Source: Bradyrhizobium viridifuturi
GTDB lineage: Bacteria > Pseudomonadota > Alphaproteobacteria > Rhizobiales > Xanthobacteraceae
Direction of reading: 5' to 3'
Assembly: GCF_001238275.1 (NCBI RefSeq)
Contig: NZ_LGTB01000063.1
Location: 1 to 35,548, forward strand
Length of the DNA stretch: 35,548 nucleotides
Part shown: piece after piece, positions 9,736 to 17,960 of the stretch
How the letters are laid out: every line of letters starts with the position of its first letter
Position numbering within the stretch: the stretch's first letter is position 1
Notes under the pieces: generated by a model
Database searches by the model: none
Told to the model about the DNA's origin: nothing
Seen by the model: only the letters and a program-made list of their open reading frames with translations
Made by a program: the position numbers and the translations under genes

Positions 9736-9832
9736 TCGCGTTGAAATTGCTAGATAAATCAGAAGCTTGAACCGCCAGTGCGAGTGTTCTGGTCGTGGCT
9801 GGCCTCAGTTTAGACGCGCTCGGTTCGCTGGG

Positions 9833-10318
9833 TTACGAAAAGACGTTGGTTGATCGGGGGCAATCCCTCGACTTTCTGAGCACGACGATGATCTCGCTAT
9901 TCATCGTGACGATCCGCGCCGAAGGCTTGGACCGTTTCCCCTCGCTTCTGGCGTATCGGTTGATAGTTCTTGGAACTCTCTTGTTTCGCAGCTCTCGTGT
10001 TTCAACGCTAACCAGACGAAATCCACGCCGTTTGAAGCAACTAATCGTGAATCTGTCGAGCTTCAATCTGAAGCCACCGGTCGACCGGCGGCCTACAACA
10101 AAGACAGCCGTTCCACCCACCTTCAGGCTCTTTGCGATCTCATTGCACGCGAGGTCGTAGTCTCGAAGGAAGCCAAATAGGGTCTTCCCTAACGTGCTCT
10201 CGATGCTTCCCGCCCAGTAGTCCTTGATCGGCTGTCTGTCCGAGGTTGAATTGACGCCGCCAAGACACGCATTGTCTATGTCACAGCCCGCAACGGCAAG
10301 ATGGGATACAGAAGGCGA
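9833..10318 (-). pseudogene. C-terminal remnant of a DNA-methyltransferase-like protein
   Basis: The minus frame is open for 161 residues after an in-frame TAA and has no usable early start. Its translation is clearly protein-like: IKDYWAGSIEST, a helix, then LKVGGTAVFVVGRRSTGGF, LKLDRFTIS and a closing MNSEIIVVLRKS. The LK-GG-A-FVVG-R pattern resembles the strand and hairpin near the C-terminus of class I SAM-dependent DNA methylases. The catalytic S/D-PP-Y motif and the SAM-binding N-terminal part are absent. The remnant begins 36 bases after the PP-loop ATPase stop on the same strand. An ATG two bases after that stop (10352) opens another frame that ends after 23 codons. A whole small protein of unknown function is the alternative. 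Confidence 0.5.
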
Positions 10319-10354
10319 TTAGCGCGCGTGTATCGGGGGTTAGTGCGGTCATAG

Positions 10355-11056
10355 TTAGACCTGCTCTACTGTCGTATCGTGAATAACTTGGATTTCAATT
10401 TCATCTAGCTTTGAAACCGACTCTCTGATTGCTCTTTCCCAGAGCCCGACCTGCTGGATCAGCGCGTCTTCGGATAGGGTAACGTTCCTCACTTGCTGCA
10501 GGCACTTCTGCTCAAGCGAGGCGCTCGTGAGTCCAAACTCTCTCAATAAATCATCAGCCTCGACCTTCGAGGTGATGTCATAGGCGGGTAATCTCAGTTT
10601 GATGCCGTACTCCGAAAGGAGGTTGGTCAGCCGTGATATCGCCAGCGGTGATTGCTCGGGCCACGCGCTTTGGTACTTCGCGTAGCCAAACGCCAGTTCG
10701 TTTATACGTAGGCGAACGGCGAGAACCGAAGATGCAACCACATAAGAATGGTGACAAGGTAGGCAAGTCAGCTCATAGAACGACGTGTCAGTTTTGAGCT
10801 CGAGGGGCTGCCTCACGTGTATCCATCGGGTCGAGGGGTGGATGACGGACCTCATCTCTCGGAGTCTCTCCCGGACACGTTCTATTCCGATAAGGTGTCC
10901 GGAAGAAATCGTGACGAGAGTTATTGGAGAGCCGGCTCTGCTAAGGCGTGCTGCTGCGATCGTTGAGTCTCGCCCGCCAGAAAACATGACAAGGCAGGGC
11001 TGACTGTTGAGGGAGAGACTGTGGTCAAGAGTGCTCGGTTCGGTACGGAGATTCAT
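10355..11056 (-). CDS. PP-loop ATPase, QueC-like, orphan
   Basis: This 233-residue protein carries the N-type ATP-pyrophosphatase P-loop SGGRDS at residues 26-31, a second nucleotide-site-like segment FGYAKYQSAW near 123-132, and cysteines CLPC at 98-101 plus Cys185. QueC and related enzymes adenylate a substrate and often bind metal through cysteines; the Cys pattern here differs from canonical QueC. It may therefore be one of the QueC-like proteins found in nucleic-acid modification or anti-phage loci rather than the preQ0 enzyme. No queC, queD or queE neighbours exist. One 60-base line inside the gene (10501-10560) is about 52% G+C, well below the flanks, which suggests transfer. ATG 11056 follows a possible TTG at 11059. 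Confidence 0.75.
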   Translation of the reverse strand: MNLRTEPSTLDHSLSLNSQPCLVMFSGGRDSTIAAARLSRAGSPITLVTISSGHLIGIERVRERLREMRSVIHPSTRWIHVRQPLELKTDTSFYELTCLPCHHSYVVASSVLAVRLRINELAFGYAKYQSAWPEQSPLAISRLTNLLSEYGIKLRLPAYDITSKVEADDLLREFGLTSASLEQKCLQQVRNVTLSEDALIQQVGLWERAIRESVSKLDEIEIQVIHDTTVEQV

Positions 11057-11170
11057 CAATGGTCCCCAAGGGCGTCGTACGCACTAGCGTTTCCGACGAG
11101 TACTGAATGGTGACTCAGAAAAGGTTGCCTCGACATAGTTCTGCTGAAGCCATTGACAACGGTAGCACAA

Positions 11171-11202
11171 ACAAAAACGGCCGGATCATCTGATCCGGCC
11201 GT
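11171..11202 (-). terminator. Rho-independent terminator of rpmB
   Basis: A 12-bp stem (ACGGCCGGATCA / TGATCCGGCCGT, 11177-11202) with a two-base centre is followed on the minus strand by TTTTTGTTTG. It lies 38 bases beyond the rpmB stop. The plus strand has no T run after the stem, so it works for the minus strand. Confidence 0.9.
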
Positions 11203-11239
11203 CTAAAACTCTCTCCACGGTTTTGAGCCGACGTCTAAC

Positions 11240-11548
11240 TCAGCTCGCCTTCTTCACCGGCGCCGGCTTGCCGACCTTCTTCTCGATCGCGCGCTTCAGT
11301 TCGAGGGCGCGGGGCGAGAGCACGTCGGCCTTGGCCTTGAGCAGGTAGGCGTCGAGGCCGCCATTGTGGTCGACGCTCTTCAGCGCGTTGGTCGAGACGC
11401 GCAGGCGCACGTTGCGGCCGAGCGCATCCGAGATGAAGGTCACGTTGGCCAGGTTCGGCAGGAAGCGCCGCTTGGTCTTGATGTTCGAGTGGCTCACCTT
11501 GTGGCCCGTCTGGGGGCCCTTGGCCGTCAGTTCGCAGCGCCGGGACAT
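11240..11548 (-). CDS. rpmB: 50S ribosomal protein L28
   Basis: This 102-residue protein starts MSRRCELTAKGPQTGH, followed by KVSHSNIKTKRRFLPNL, the hallmark L28 N-terminus. RLRVSTNALKSVDHNGG follows in the middle of the chain. It is a structural component of the large ribosomal subunit. The length suits alphaproteobacterial L28, which carries a Lys-rich C-terminal extension (here ending KPAPVKKAS). It is a single-gene unit with a strong terminator downstream and AAGGA upstream of the ATG. GC and codon use match the core genome, marking the right boundary of the low-GC islet. Confidence 0.98.
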   Translation of the reverse strand: MSRRCELTAKGPQTGHKVSHSNIKTKRRFLPNLANVTFISDALGRNVRLRVSTNALKSVDHNGGLDAYLLKAKADVLSPRALELKRAIEKKVGKPAPVKKAS

Positions 11549-11950
11549 CTTACAAAATCCTTATTGCATCCCCGCCTCTCTGCCAGGCGTGCAATCACAC
11601 GGCCCGCGCGGGGGTTTTGAATTCGCGTCCATTTTCCAGGAACCGCGGGTGTATAGGGGGAGAATACCGGAGCGTCAAGGTTTTCTGCCTCCGACGCCTG
11701 GTTTCCGGGGTTCCTACGCCGTTGTTTTTCGACGCGTTTTCTTCACGCGAACCGGAAAAGGCCACTTCGCTTGAAAACGCTTTGTTCATAAGCCGTTCCA
11801 GCCACTTAACGGCTGAAACGGCAACCATATAAAGGGCGTATTCGGCTGCAAGTCTTGGTTCCATAAGAGATGCGCACGTTGTTCGGCCGAATTGAACGTC
11901 CCGATGGACAGCGAACAGAGCGCCGATAGCAGGACCGTCAGGTAGGTTAA
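11549..11950. other. Divergent promoter region between rpmB and the DUF3108 gene
   Basis: This 402-base spacer has lower GC than its flanks and no convincing coding frame. Short open frames on both strands lack family motifs. It must hold the rpmB promoter (minus) and the DUF3108 promoter (plus). I cannot point to a clear -35/-10 pair. Confidence 0.4.
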
Positions 11951-12802
11951 GTGACCACCGCCATTGCCATTTTGCCCCCGCTCGGCCGGCTCCTCGGCCT
12001 GTGCGCGGGCGCCTTGCTGTTGTTCTGTGCCGAGCGCGCCAGCGCGCAGGGGCGGCTCGACGCCCAGTACGAGGCGACCTTGGCCGGTATCCCGGTCGGC
12101 AAGGGCAGCTGGACCATCGAGATCGGCGACGACAGCTTCTCGGCCGCCGCCCAGGGCGGCACCGCGGGCCTGTTGAAGGCGTTTTCCGGCGGCACCGGCT
12201 CGGGTGCCTCGCAGGGCCGCGTCGTCAACGGCTCGCTCGTCGCCTCGTCCTACACCGCGACCACCACCACCTCGAAGAAGTCGGAGACGATCCGGATGGT
12301 GCTTGCCAATGGCGGCATCAAGGAATCCGCGATCGAGCCGGAGCCGCCTGTCGATGCCGACCGCCTGCCGGTGACCGAGGCGCAGAAGAAGAACGCGTTC
12401 GATCCGATGACCGGCTCGTTCCTGCGCGCGCCCGGCAATGCCGAATTGATGAGCCCGGACGTCTGCCGCACCGGCGCCGGCGTGTTCGACGGCCGCATGC
12501 GCTACGACCTCAAGCTCGATTTCAAGCGGGTCGAGATCGTCAAGGCCGAGCGCGGCTATCACGGCCCGGCGCTGGTCTGCGCGCTCTATTTCGTGCCGAT
12601 CTCGGGCTATATCCCGGACCGACCCGTGATCAAATACCTCGCCGCCCAGCGCAACATCGAGATCGCCTTCGTGCCGATCGCAGGCACCCGCCTGCTGGTG
12701 CCGTTCCGCATGACGATCCCGACCCCGCTCGGCCAGGCCATGCTGGAAGCAACGTCCTTCGTCACCACAGCCGCGCCGCCGCGCGTGGCGAAGACGCAGT
12801 AA
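11951..12802 (+). CDS. DUF3108 domain-containing exported protein
   Basis: This 283-residue protein starts at a GTG and has an N-terminal hydrophobic signal segment (about 12-32, LGLCAGALLLFCAERASA) with cleavage expected after ASA. The mature part, from RLDAQYEATLAGIPVGKGSW through the FDPMTGSF segment and GYIPDRPVIKYLAAQ, matches the pattern of DUF3108 proteins of alphaproteobacteria. These are predicted periplasmic or outer-membrane-associated beta-rich proteins without an established biochemical role. A GGTAGG stretch precedes the start. It is monocistronic, followed by a repeat-filled spacer, and nothing in it is odd. Confidence 0.9.
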   Translation: MTTAIAILPPLGRLLGLCAGALLLFCAERASAQGRLDAQYEATLAGIPVGKGSWTIEIGDDSFSAAAQGGTAGLLKAFSGGTGSGASQGRVVNGSLVASSYTATTTTSKKSETIRMVLANGGIKESAIEPEPPVDADRLPVTEAQKKNAFDPMTGSFLRAPGNAELMSPDVCRTGAGVFDGRMRYDLKLDFKRVEIVKAERGYHGPALVCALYFVPISGYIPDRPVIKYLAAQRNIEIAFVPIAGTRLLVPFRMTIPTPLGQAMLEATSFVTTAAPPRVAKTQ

Positions 12803-12825
12803 GATTACGCCACTGCCTGACCGTT

Positions 12826-12925
12826 ACCCTGAGGAGCGCGTAGCGCGTCTCGAAGGGGCGACGGCTGCCGGCGGGCGTCGTGCATTCTTCGAGGCTCGCT
12901 CCGCTCGCACCTCCAGCGACAAAGG
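12826..12925. repeat. Dispersed inverted repeat, family 3
   Basis: The left half, CTGAGGAGCGCGTAGCGCG followed by TCTCGAAGG, is mirrored by CATTCTTCGAGGCTCGCTCC and GCTCGCACCTCCAG. The two halves form an imperfect hairpin of the kind common in Bradyrhizobium intergenic DNA. It lies just after the DUF3108 stop and may act as a transcript-end structure. Confidence 0.6.
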
Positions 12926-13274
12926 CGGAGCCTTTGCGCGGGGAAGACGGGTGCGGCGGCTTCTTGGGCGCAAGGAATGCAACAAACGTCATGGAATCCA
13001 GTTGACTCTTGCCCGGTTCTGATTCGACTCGGTGCCCCCTGGAACTTAAGGAATTCAGTCCGCATATCCCTGGCTTGTGGAGCCCTCTCAAACTTGATCT
13101 AGTGCCGCCGCCATCAACCTACCCGAGATGTTGCGGTGAACGTTTCGAGCCTGGAATGGAGTCAGCGATTCGGCCGCGATTCGTTCTAGACTCGTTCCGA
13201 AGTTTAAAAGCGGCAGAGAAAGCGTCGCATTGTGAGACAGATTCAGACCAGATGATGCCCTCGATTGTTTTTCC
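12926..13274. other. Non-coding spacer
   Basis: No supported gene. Both strands offer short open frames without motifs. Composition drops toward A/T near 13190-13270. I see no terminator or tRNA. Confidence 0.35.
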
Positions 13275-13397
13275 GTCATTGCGAGCGAAGCGAAGCAATC
13301 CATGCTTCGGGCACACGCGGATGGTTGGATTGCTTCGTCGCGGAGTTAATCATCGGGCCGACCGCAGGTCGGACCCGGTGGCTCCTCGCAAGGACGG
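13275..13397. repeat. Dispersed inverted repeat, family 2, short form, abutting the helicase gene
   Basis: TCATTGCGAGCGAAGCGAAG plus CAATCCA on the left is mirrored by TGGATTGCTTCGTCGCGGAG and, at the far right, GGCTCCTCGCAAGGACGG. A smaller inner hairpin (GGGCCGACCGCAGGTCGGACCC) sits between. The element ends about 40 bases before the helicase ATG, so it lies in or next to the helicase 5' leader. Confidence 0.7.
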
Positions 13398-13436
13398 TTG
13401 ACCGTCAGCTGCCGCAACAAGAAACACCTGCAAAAA

Positions 13437-16400
13437 ATGGTCTTCTCAACTTCGTTCGGAAATGACCGCGTGCCCGGTGCGGGCGTCACTGCGGTGCTGG
13501 GCCCGACCAACACCGGCAAGACGCATCTGGCCATCGAGCGCATGCTGGCGCATTCGTCCGGCCTGATCGGCCTGCCGCTGCGGCTGCTCGCGCGCGAGGT
13601 CTACAACAAGATCGTCGATCGCGCCGGCGTCGACAATGTAGCGCTGGTGACCGGCGAGGAGAAGATCAAGCCGAAGGCGCCGCGCTTCTGGGTCTCGACC
13701 GTCGAGGCGATGCCGCGCGATCTCGACGTGTCCTTTCTCGCCGTCGACGAGATCCAGATCGCCGCCGATCTCGAGCGCGGGCATGTCTTCACCGACCGCA
13801 TCCTCAATCGCCGCGGCCGCGACGAGACGCTGCTGCTGGGCGCTGCGACGATGCGCCCCATGATCGAGCGGCTGCTGCCGGGCGCATCGATCATCACGCG
13901 GCCGAGGCTGTCGCAGCTCGAATTCGCCGGCGACCGCAAGATCACGCGGCAGCCGCGCAGAACAGCGATTGTCGCGTTCTCCGCCGATGAGGTCTATGCG
14001 ATCGCCGAATTGATCCGCCGTCAGCATGGCGGCGCGGCCGTGGTGCTGGGCTCGCTGTCGCCGCGCACGCGCAATGCGCAGGTCGCGATGTTCCAGAACG
14101 GCGACGTCGATTATCTCGTCGCCACCGACGCGGTCGGCATGGGGCTCAATCTCGACGTCGATCACGTCGCCTTCGCCTCCGACCGCAAGTATGACGGCTA
14201 CCAGTTCCGCCGGCTGACGCCGGCCGAATTCGCGCAGATCGCCGGCCGCGCCGGCCGCGCCACGCGCAACGGCACCTTCGGCACCACGGGCCGCTGCGCG
14301 CCGTTCGAGCCGGAGCTCGTCAATGCGCTGCAGAACCACACCTTCGACAGCGTCAAGATGCTGCAATGGCGCAACGCCAAGCTCGATTTCTCCTCTCTCG
14401 GCGCGTTGCAGGTGTCGCTGGCGCTGTCGCCCAATCATGAGGCACTGACGCGGGCCCCGGTCGCCGAGGACCTGCGCGTGCTCGAGCATGTCGCGCGCGA
14501 TGCCGAGGTGCGCGAATGGGCGCATGGGCCCAAGGCCGTGGAGCGGCTGTGGGAGGCCTGCCAGGTTCCGGACTACCGGAAACTGTCGCCGGCCGCCCAT
14601 GCCGAACTCGTGACCACGCTGTATGGCTTCCTGATGCAAAAGGGGCGTATCCCTGACGCATGGTTTGCCGCCCAGGTCGACCAGGCCAACCGGACCGACG
14701 GCGATATCGACACGCTATCGGGCCGGATCGCGCAGATCCGGACCTGGACCTTCGTTGCCAACCGGCCGGACTGGCTCTACGACCCGGACCATTGGCAGGG
14801 GATCACGCGCGAGCTCGAAAATAAATTGTCCGATGCGCTGCATGAACGGCTCACGGAGCGTTTCGTTGACAGGCGGACCAGTGTATTGATGCGCCGCCTG
14901 CGGGAGAACTCAGTTTTGAATACGGAAATTGGCAAGACCGGTGAAGTGATCGTGGAAGGCCATGCGATCGGCCGGCTCGATGGTTTCACCTTCGCACCTG
15001 ATGCGGCCGAGGCCGGCAGCGACGCCAAGGCGCTGCAAGCCGCCGCCCAGCAGGTGCTGGCGCGCGAGATCGATGCGCGCGCCGAGAAACTGGGTGCCGC
15101 GCCCGACGAGCAGTTCGTGCTGACCTCCGACGGCACCATCCGCTGGACCGGCGATGCGGTCGCCAAGCTGGTCGCGGCCGACGACGCGCTGCATCCGCGG
15201 CTGCGGATCATTTCCGACGAGCGGCTGACCGGCGCCTCGCGCGAGGCCGTGCAGACCAGGCTCGACCTCTGGCTCAAGACGCATATCGAAAAACTGCTCG
15301 GGCCGCTGTTCGAACTGTCCAAGGCCGAGGATCTGCAGGGCATCGCCCGTGGCATCGCCTTCCAGCTGGTCGAGGCGCTCGGCGTGCTGGAGCGCACCAA
15401 GATCGCGGCCGAGATGAAGGATCTCGATCAGCCCTCGCGCGCGGCGCTGCGCAAATACGGCGTGCGCTTCGGCGCCTACCACATCTATTTCCCGCAGCTC
15501 TTGAAGCCCGCGGCGCGCTCGCTGGCCTCGCTGCTGTGGGCCGAGAAGCAGAGCAATGTCGACATGGCTGCGCTGTCGAACGTGCAGCATCTGGCCTCCA
15601 GCGGCCGCACCTCGTTCCCGGTCGACAAGACATTGCCGCGCGACGGCTATCGCGTGCTCGGCTATCGCCAGTGCGGCGAGCGCGCAGTGCGTGTCGACAT
15701 CCTGGAGCGTCTCGCCGATCTGATCCGCCCGGCGCTGGCCTGGCGCGAGACCTCGCCGGGCGAGAAGCCCGCCGGTGCGTTCGACGGCCGCGGCTTTGTC
15801 GTCACCCAGGCGATGACCTCGCTGACCGGCTCCGCCGGTGAGGACTTTGCCTCGATCCTACGCGCGCTCGGCTATCGCATGGACCGCCGTCCGCCGCTGC
15901 CGCCGAAGCCCGTCGAGGCCGCGCCGGTCGAGACCGTGCCCGCCGAGACTTTGCCCGCTGAGACAACCGAGACGGTTGCCGCCGACGCGCCGCCGGTCGA
16001 GGCGACGTCCGACGCCGCCGCCGATGCGCCGCTCGATGCGGCTGCCGAAGTCACGGCCGACGCGCCGGAAGCTGCTGTCGATCAGGCGGTGTCCGGCGAT
16101 CCCGCGCCATCAGCCGCGCTGCTGCCCGATGTCGGCTTTGCCGAGGTGGCGTCCAGCGAAGCAACGCCGGTTGTGATCGAGACCAAGCCCGAGCCCGTGG
16201 CGGAGGTTGCCGCGGAGCCTGCCGCTGCCGCCGCAGAACCCGCTCCTGAGGCGCCCGCTGCCGAAGCCGTAGCCGAGCCTGCGCCTGCCGCGGAAGCCGC
16301 TGCGGAGGCGACGTCCGAGGCTGCCGCCGAAGCGCCGGCGGAGACCGCGAGCGCCGATGCTGCATCCGCCGAAGCCGCCACCGCCGAGGCCGCTTCCGCG

Positions 16401-16979
16401 GCTGCGGAGACGCCGGCCGAGCCGCAGCTGGTCGAAGTCTGGCGTCCCGGCGGCCGCTCCGACGAGCGCCGTCCGCATCATCGCGGCCACGATCGCAACC
16501 GCGGCCGCCATCAGGTCAAGCCCGCCGAGGGCGCGCAGGCCGCGGAAGGCAGCGGCGAGGGCGAGAAGCGCGAGCATCATCGCCGTCCGCGCCGCCATCA
16601 GGATTTCCGCACGCCGCGTCCCGGCGCGCCGGCCGACGCGACGACGGCCGCAGCCGCCCCTGCCGACGGCGCACCGGCGCGCGACAATCGTGAGGACCGC
16701 GGTCAGCGCCGCGAGCGCTTCGAGGGCAAGGGCCGCGATCGCGACAACAATGAGCGTCGTCGCGACAACAAGTTCGGCGGCGGCGATCGCAAGGGCGAGC
16801 GTGGTGATCGTGACCGCGGCGGCCGCGACAAGGGCGGCCGCGACAAGCGCGAGAGCGGTCCGTCGCACCGGCCCTATGCCTCGAGCGCGCCGCGTGAGCG
16901 CGACCGGCCGATCGATCCGAACTCGCCATTCGCCAAGCTCGCTGCCCTGAAGGAGCAGCTCGCCGGCCGCAAGGAATAG
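13437..16979 (+). CDS. SUV3-like helicase-related protein with long disordered C-terminal tail
   Basis: This 1180-residue superfamily 2 helicase starts FSTSFGNDRVPGAG and has Walker A GPTNTGKTH near residue 20-28, a DEIQ Walker B near 103-106, and the motif VI-like QIAGRAGRATRNGTFG near 265-280. These resemble SUV3/MgpS-type RNA helicases of alphaproteobacteria. After about residue 810 comes an Ala/Pro/Glu-rich low-complexity stretch, then a basic Arg/Asp/Gly/His-rich region (RRDNKFGGGDRKGER-like), and a closing helix PNSPFAKLAALKEQL shared with other alphaproteobacterial nucleic-acid proteins. The tail probably binds RNA. An in-frame TTG at 13398 exists, but ATG 13437 gives the family N-terminus and avoids the repeat. 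It is followed 20 bases later by an S4 RNA-binding gene. Confidence 0.92.
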   Translation: MVFSTSFGNDRVPGAGVTAVLGPTNTGKTHLAIERMLAHSSGLIGLPLRLLAREVYNKIVDRAGVDNVALVTGEEKIKPKAPRFWVSTVEAMPRDLDVSFLAVDEIQIAADLERGHVFTDRILNRRGRDETLLLGAATMRPMIERLLPGASIITRPRLSQLEFAGDRKITRQPRRTAIVAFSADEVYAIAELIRRQHGGAAVVLGSLSPRTRNAQVAMFQNGDVDYLVATDAVGMGLNLDVDHVAFASDRKYDGYQFRRLTPAEFAQIAGRAGRATRNGTFGTTGRCAPFEPELVNALQNHTFDSVKMLQWRNAKLDFSSLGALQVSLALSPNHEALTRAPVAEDLRVLEHVARDAEVREWAHGPKAVERLWEACQVPDYRKLSPAAHAELVTTLYGFLMQKGRIPDAWFAAQVDQANRTDGDIDTLSGRIAQIRTWTFVANRPDWLYDPDHWQGITRELENKLSDALHERLTERFVDRRTSVLMRRLRENSVLNTEIGKTGEVIVEGHAIGRLDGFTFAPDAAEAGSDAKALQAAAQQVLAREIDARAEKLGAAPDEQFVLTSDGTIRWTGDAVAKLVAADDALHPRLRIISDERLTGASREAVQTRLDLWLKTHIEKLLGPLFELSKAEDLQGIARGIAFQLVEALGVLERTKIAAEMKDLDQPSRAALRKYGVRFGAYHIYFPQLLKPAARSLASLLWAEKQSNVDMAALSNVQHLASSGRTSFPVDKTLPRDGYRVLGYRQCGERAVRVDILERLADLIRPALAWRETSPGEKPAGAFDGRGFVVTQAMTSLTGSAGEDFASILRALGYRMDRRPPLPPKPVEAAPVETVPAETLPAETTETVAADAPPVEATSDAAADAPLDAAAEVTADAPEAAVDQAVSGDPAPSAALLPDVGFAEVASSEATPVVIETKPEPVAEVAAEPAAAAAEPAPEAPAAEAVAEPAPAAEAAAEATSEAAAEAPAETASADAASAEAATAEAASAAAETPAEPQLVEVWRPGGRSDERRPHHRGHDRNRGRHQVKPAEGAQAAEGSGEGEKREHHRRPRRHQDFRTPRPGAPADATTAAAAPADGAPARDNREDRGQRRERFEGKGRDRDNNERRRDNKFGGGDRKGERGDRDRGGRDKGGRDKRESGPSHRPYASSAPRERDRPIDPNSPFAKLAALKEQLAGRKE

Positions 16980-16999
16980 TGCAACCCCTGGTCTGAAGC

Positions 17000-17284
17000 T
17001 TGGATCGACAGCGGCTCGACAAATGGCTGTGGCACGCGCGGGTGGTGAAGGCCCGCACCAGCGCGGCTGAGCTCGTCGCGTCAGGTCATGTCCGCCTCAA
17101 CGGCACGCGCGAGAAATCGCCGGGCCATGCGGTGAAGGTGGGCGATGTCGTCACCGTCGCGCTCGACAACAGCGTCCGCGTGCTCAAGGTGATCGGCTTT
17201 GCCGAGCGGCGTGGCGATGCCGGTTCGGCGCGCGAGCTGTACGAGGATTTGCAGGCCGGCAATTTGCAAGCCGGTAAGGAGTAG
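17000..17284 (+). CDS. S4-domain RNA-binding protein, HslR-like
   Basis: This 94-residue protein starts at TTG and opens MDRQRLDKWLWHARVVKART, the classic S4 domain, with VRLNGTREKSPGHAVKVGDVV completing the RNA-binding fold. The length fits the heat-shock protein 15 (HslR) group, which binds stalled 50S-nascent-chain-tRNA complexes in E. coli. The gene lies 20 bases after the helicase stop, so translation is probably coupled within one RNA-related operon. No stronger start than the TTG is present; a later start would cut into the domain. Confidence 0.92.
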   Translation: MDRQRLDKWLWHARVVKARTSAAELVASGHVRLNGTREKSPGHAVKVGDVVTVALDNSVRVLKVIGFAERRGDAGSARELYEDLQAGNLQAGKE

Positions 17285-17309
17285 TTATCTCACGTCTGCT
17301 ATTTCGACC

Positions 17310-17359
17310 GGAGCATGATCCGGATGTGTGGGGCCGGACTGGCGATAGGATCATGCTCC
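17310..17359. repeat. Dispersed hairpin repeat, family 4 (GAGCATGATCC type), copy A
   Basis: Perfect 12-base inverted arms GGAGCATGATCC (17310-17321) and GGATCATGCTCC (17348-17359) enclose a G-rich loop. It sits between the S4 gene and the ferredoxin gene. A relative with shorter arms is at 29272-29317. No T run follows, so I do not call it a terminator. Confidence 0.75.
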
Positions 17360-17480
17360 CAACAAAACCGGCTGGCAGGGTCGCCAGGATGCAGGTGTTT
17401 TTCGGGGCCGGCTTCCCTTGCGGCTCCGGTATTCCTGCGCTACGCAACCCCAGAAAAAATGGATCGTTTCGGAGTTTTGG

Positions 17481-17819
17481 ATGACCTACGTCGTCACTGA
17501 AGCCTGCATCAAGTGCAAATATACCGACTGCGTCGAGGTCTGCCCCGTCGATTGCTTCTACGAGGGCGAGAACATGCTGGTCATCCATCCGGACGAATGC
17601 ATCGATTGCGGCGTGTGCGAGCCGGAATGCCCGGCGGACGCCATCAAGCCGGACACCGAGCCGGGCCTGGAAAAGTGGCTCGAGGTCAACCGCGACTACG
17701 CCAAGAGCTGGCCGAACATCACGCAGAAGAAGGACTCGCCCGAAGACGCCAAGGAGTGGGAGGGCAAGGAAGGCAAGTTCGAGAAATATTTTTCTCCGAA
17801 TCCGGGCAGTGGCGACTGA
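17481..17819 (+). CDS. fdxA: 7Fe ferredoxin, FdxA type
   Basis: This 112-residue soluble ferredoxin opens MTYVVTEACIKCKYTDCVEV. The first cluster motif is C-x2-C-x4-C with a later CP, and the second is CIDCGVCEPECP. This arrangement is typical of ferredoxins with one [3Fe-4S] and one [4Fe-4S] cluster. The long acidic C-terminal extension is standard in alphaproteobacterial FdxA. GGAG lies about seven bases before the ATG. The order helicase, S4 protein, ferredoxin, CarD is a familiar one in this bacterial order. Its electron partner is not in the window. Confidence 0.97.
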   Translation: MTYVVTEACIKCKYTDCVEVCPVDCFYEGENMLVIHPDECIDCGVCEPECPADAIKPDTEPGLEKWLEVNRDYAKSWPNITQKKDSPEDAKEWEGKEGKFEKYFSPNPGSGD

Positions 17820-17960
17820 TTCGCCTGCGCTCTTCGGGATTACCCCGATAGGGGCGGGCTTCGGCCCGTCGCGGCCGTCCGTTCGGGCCGTCGATTTAAC
17901 CCTAATGACGGACATATGACCTGAGCGGCCCGCGTTATGCCCGGAATCGGGCGTAAACCA

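Noticed and set aside
12960..13070. tRNA-like fragment (CCGGTTCTGATTCGACTCGG)
   Set aside because: It resembles a T-arm at first sight, but I could not build a D-arm, anticodon arm or acceptor stem around it.
13398..13436. TTG start 13 codons upstream for the helicase
   Set aside because: The extra residues are encoded at the edge of a repeat and do not fit the family N-terminus; ATG 13437 does.
17835..17890. Possible terminator after fdxA (CGGGCTTCGGCCCG hairpin)
   Set aside because: The stem is only five bases and no T run follows on the plus strand; it may only be a GC-rich hairpin.
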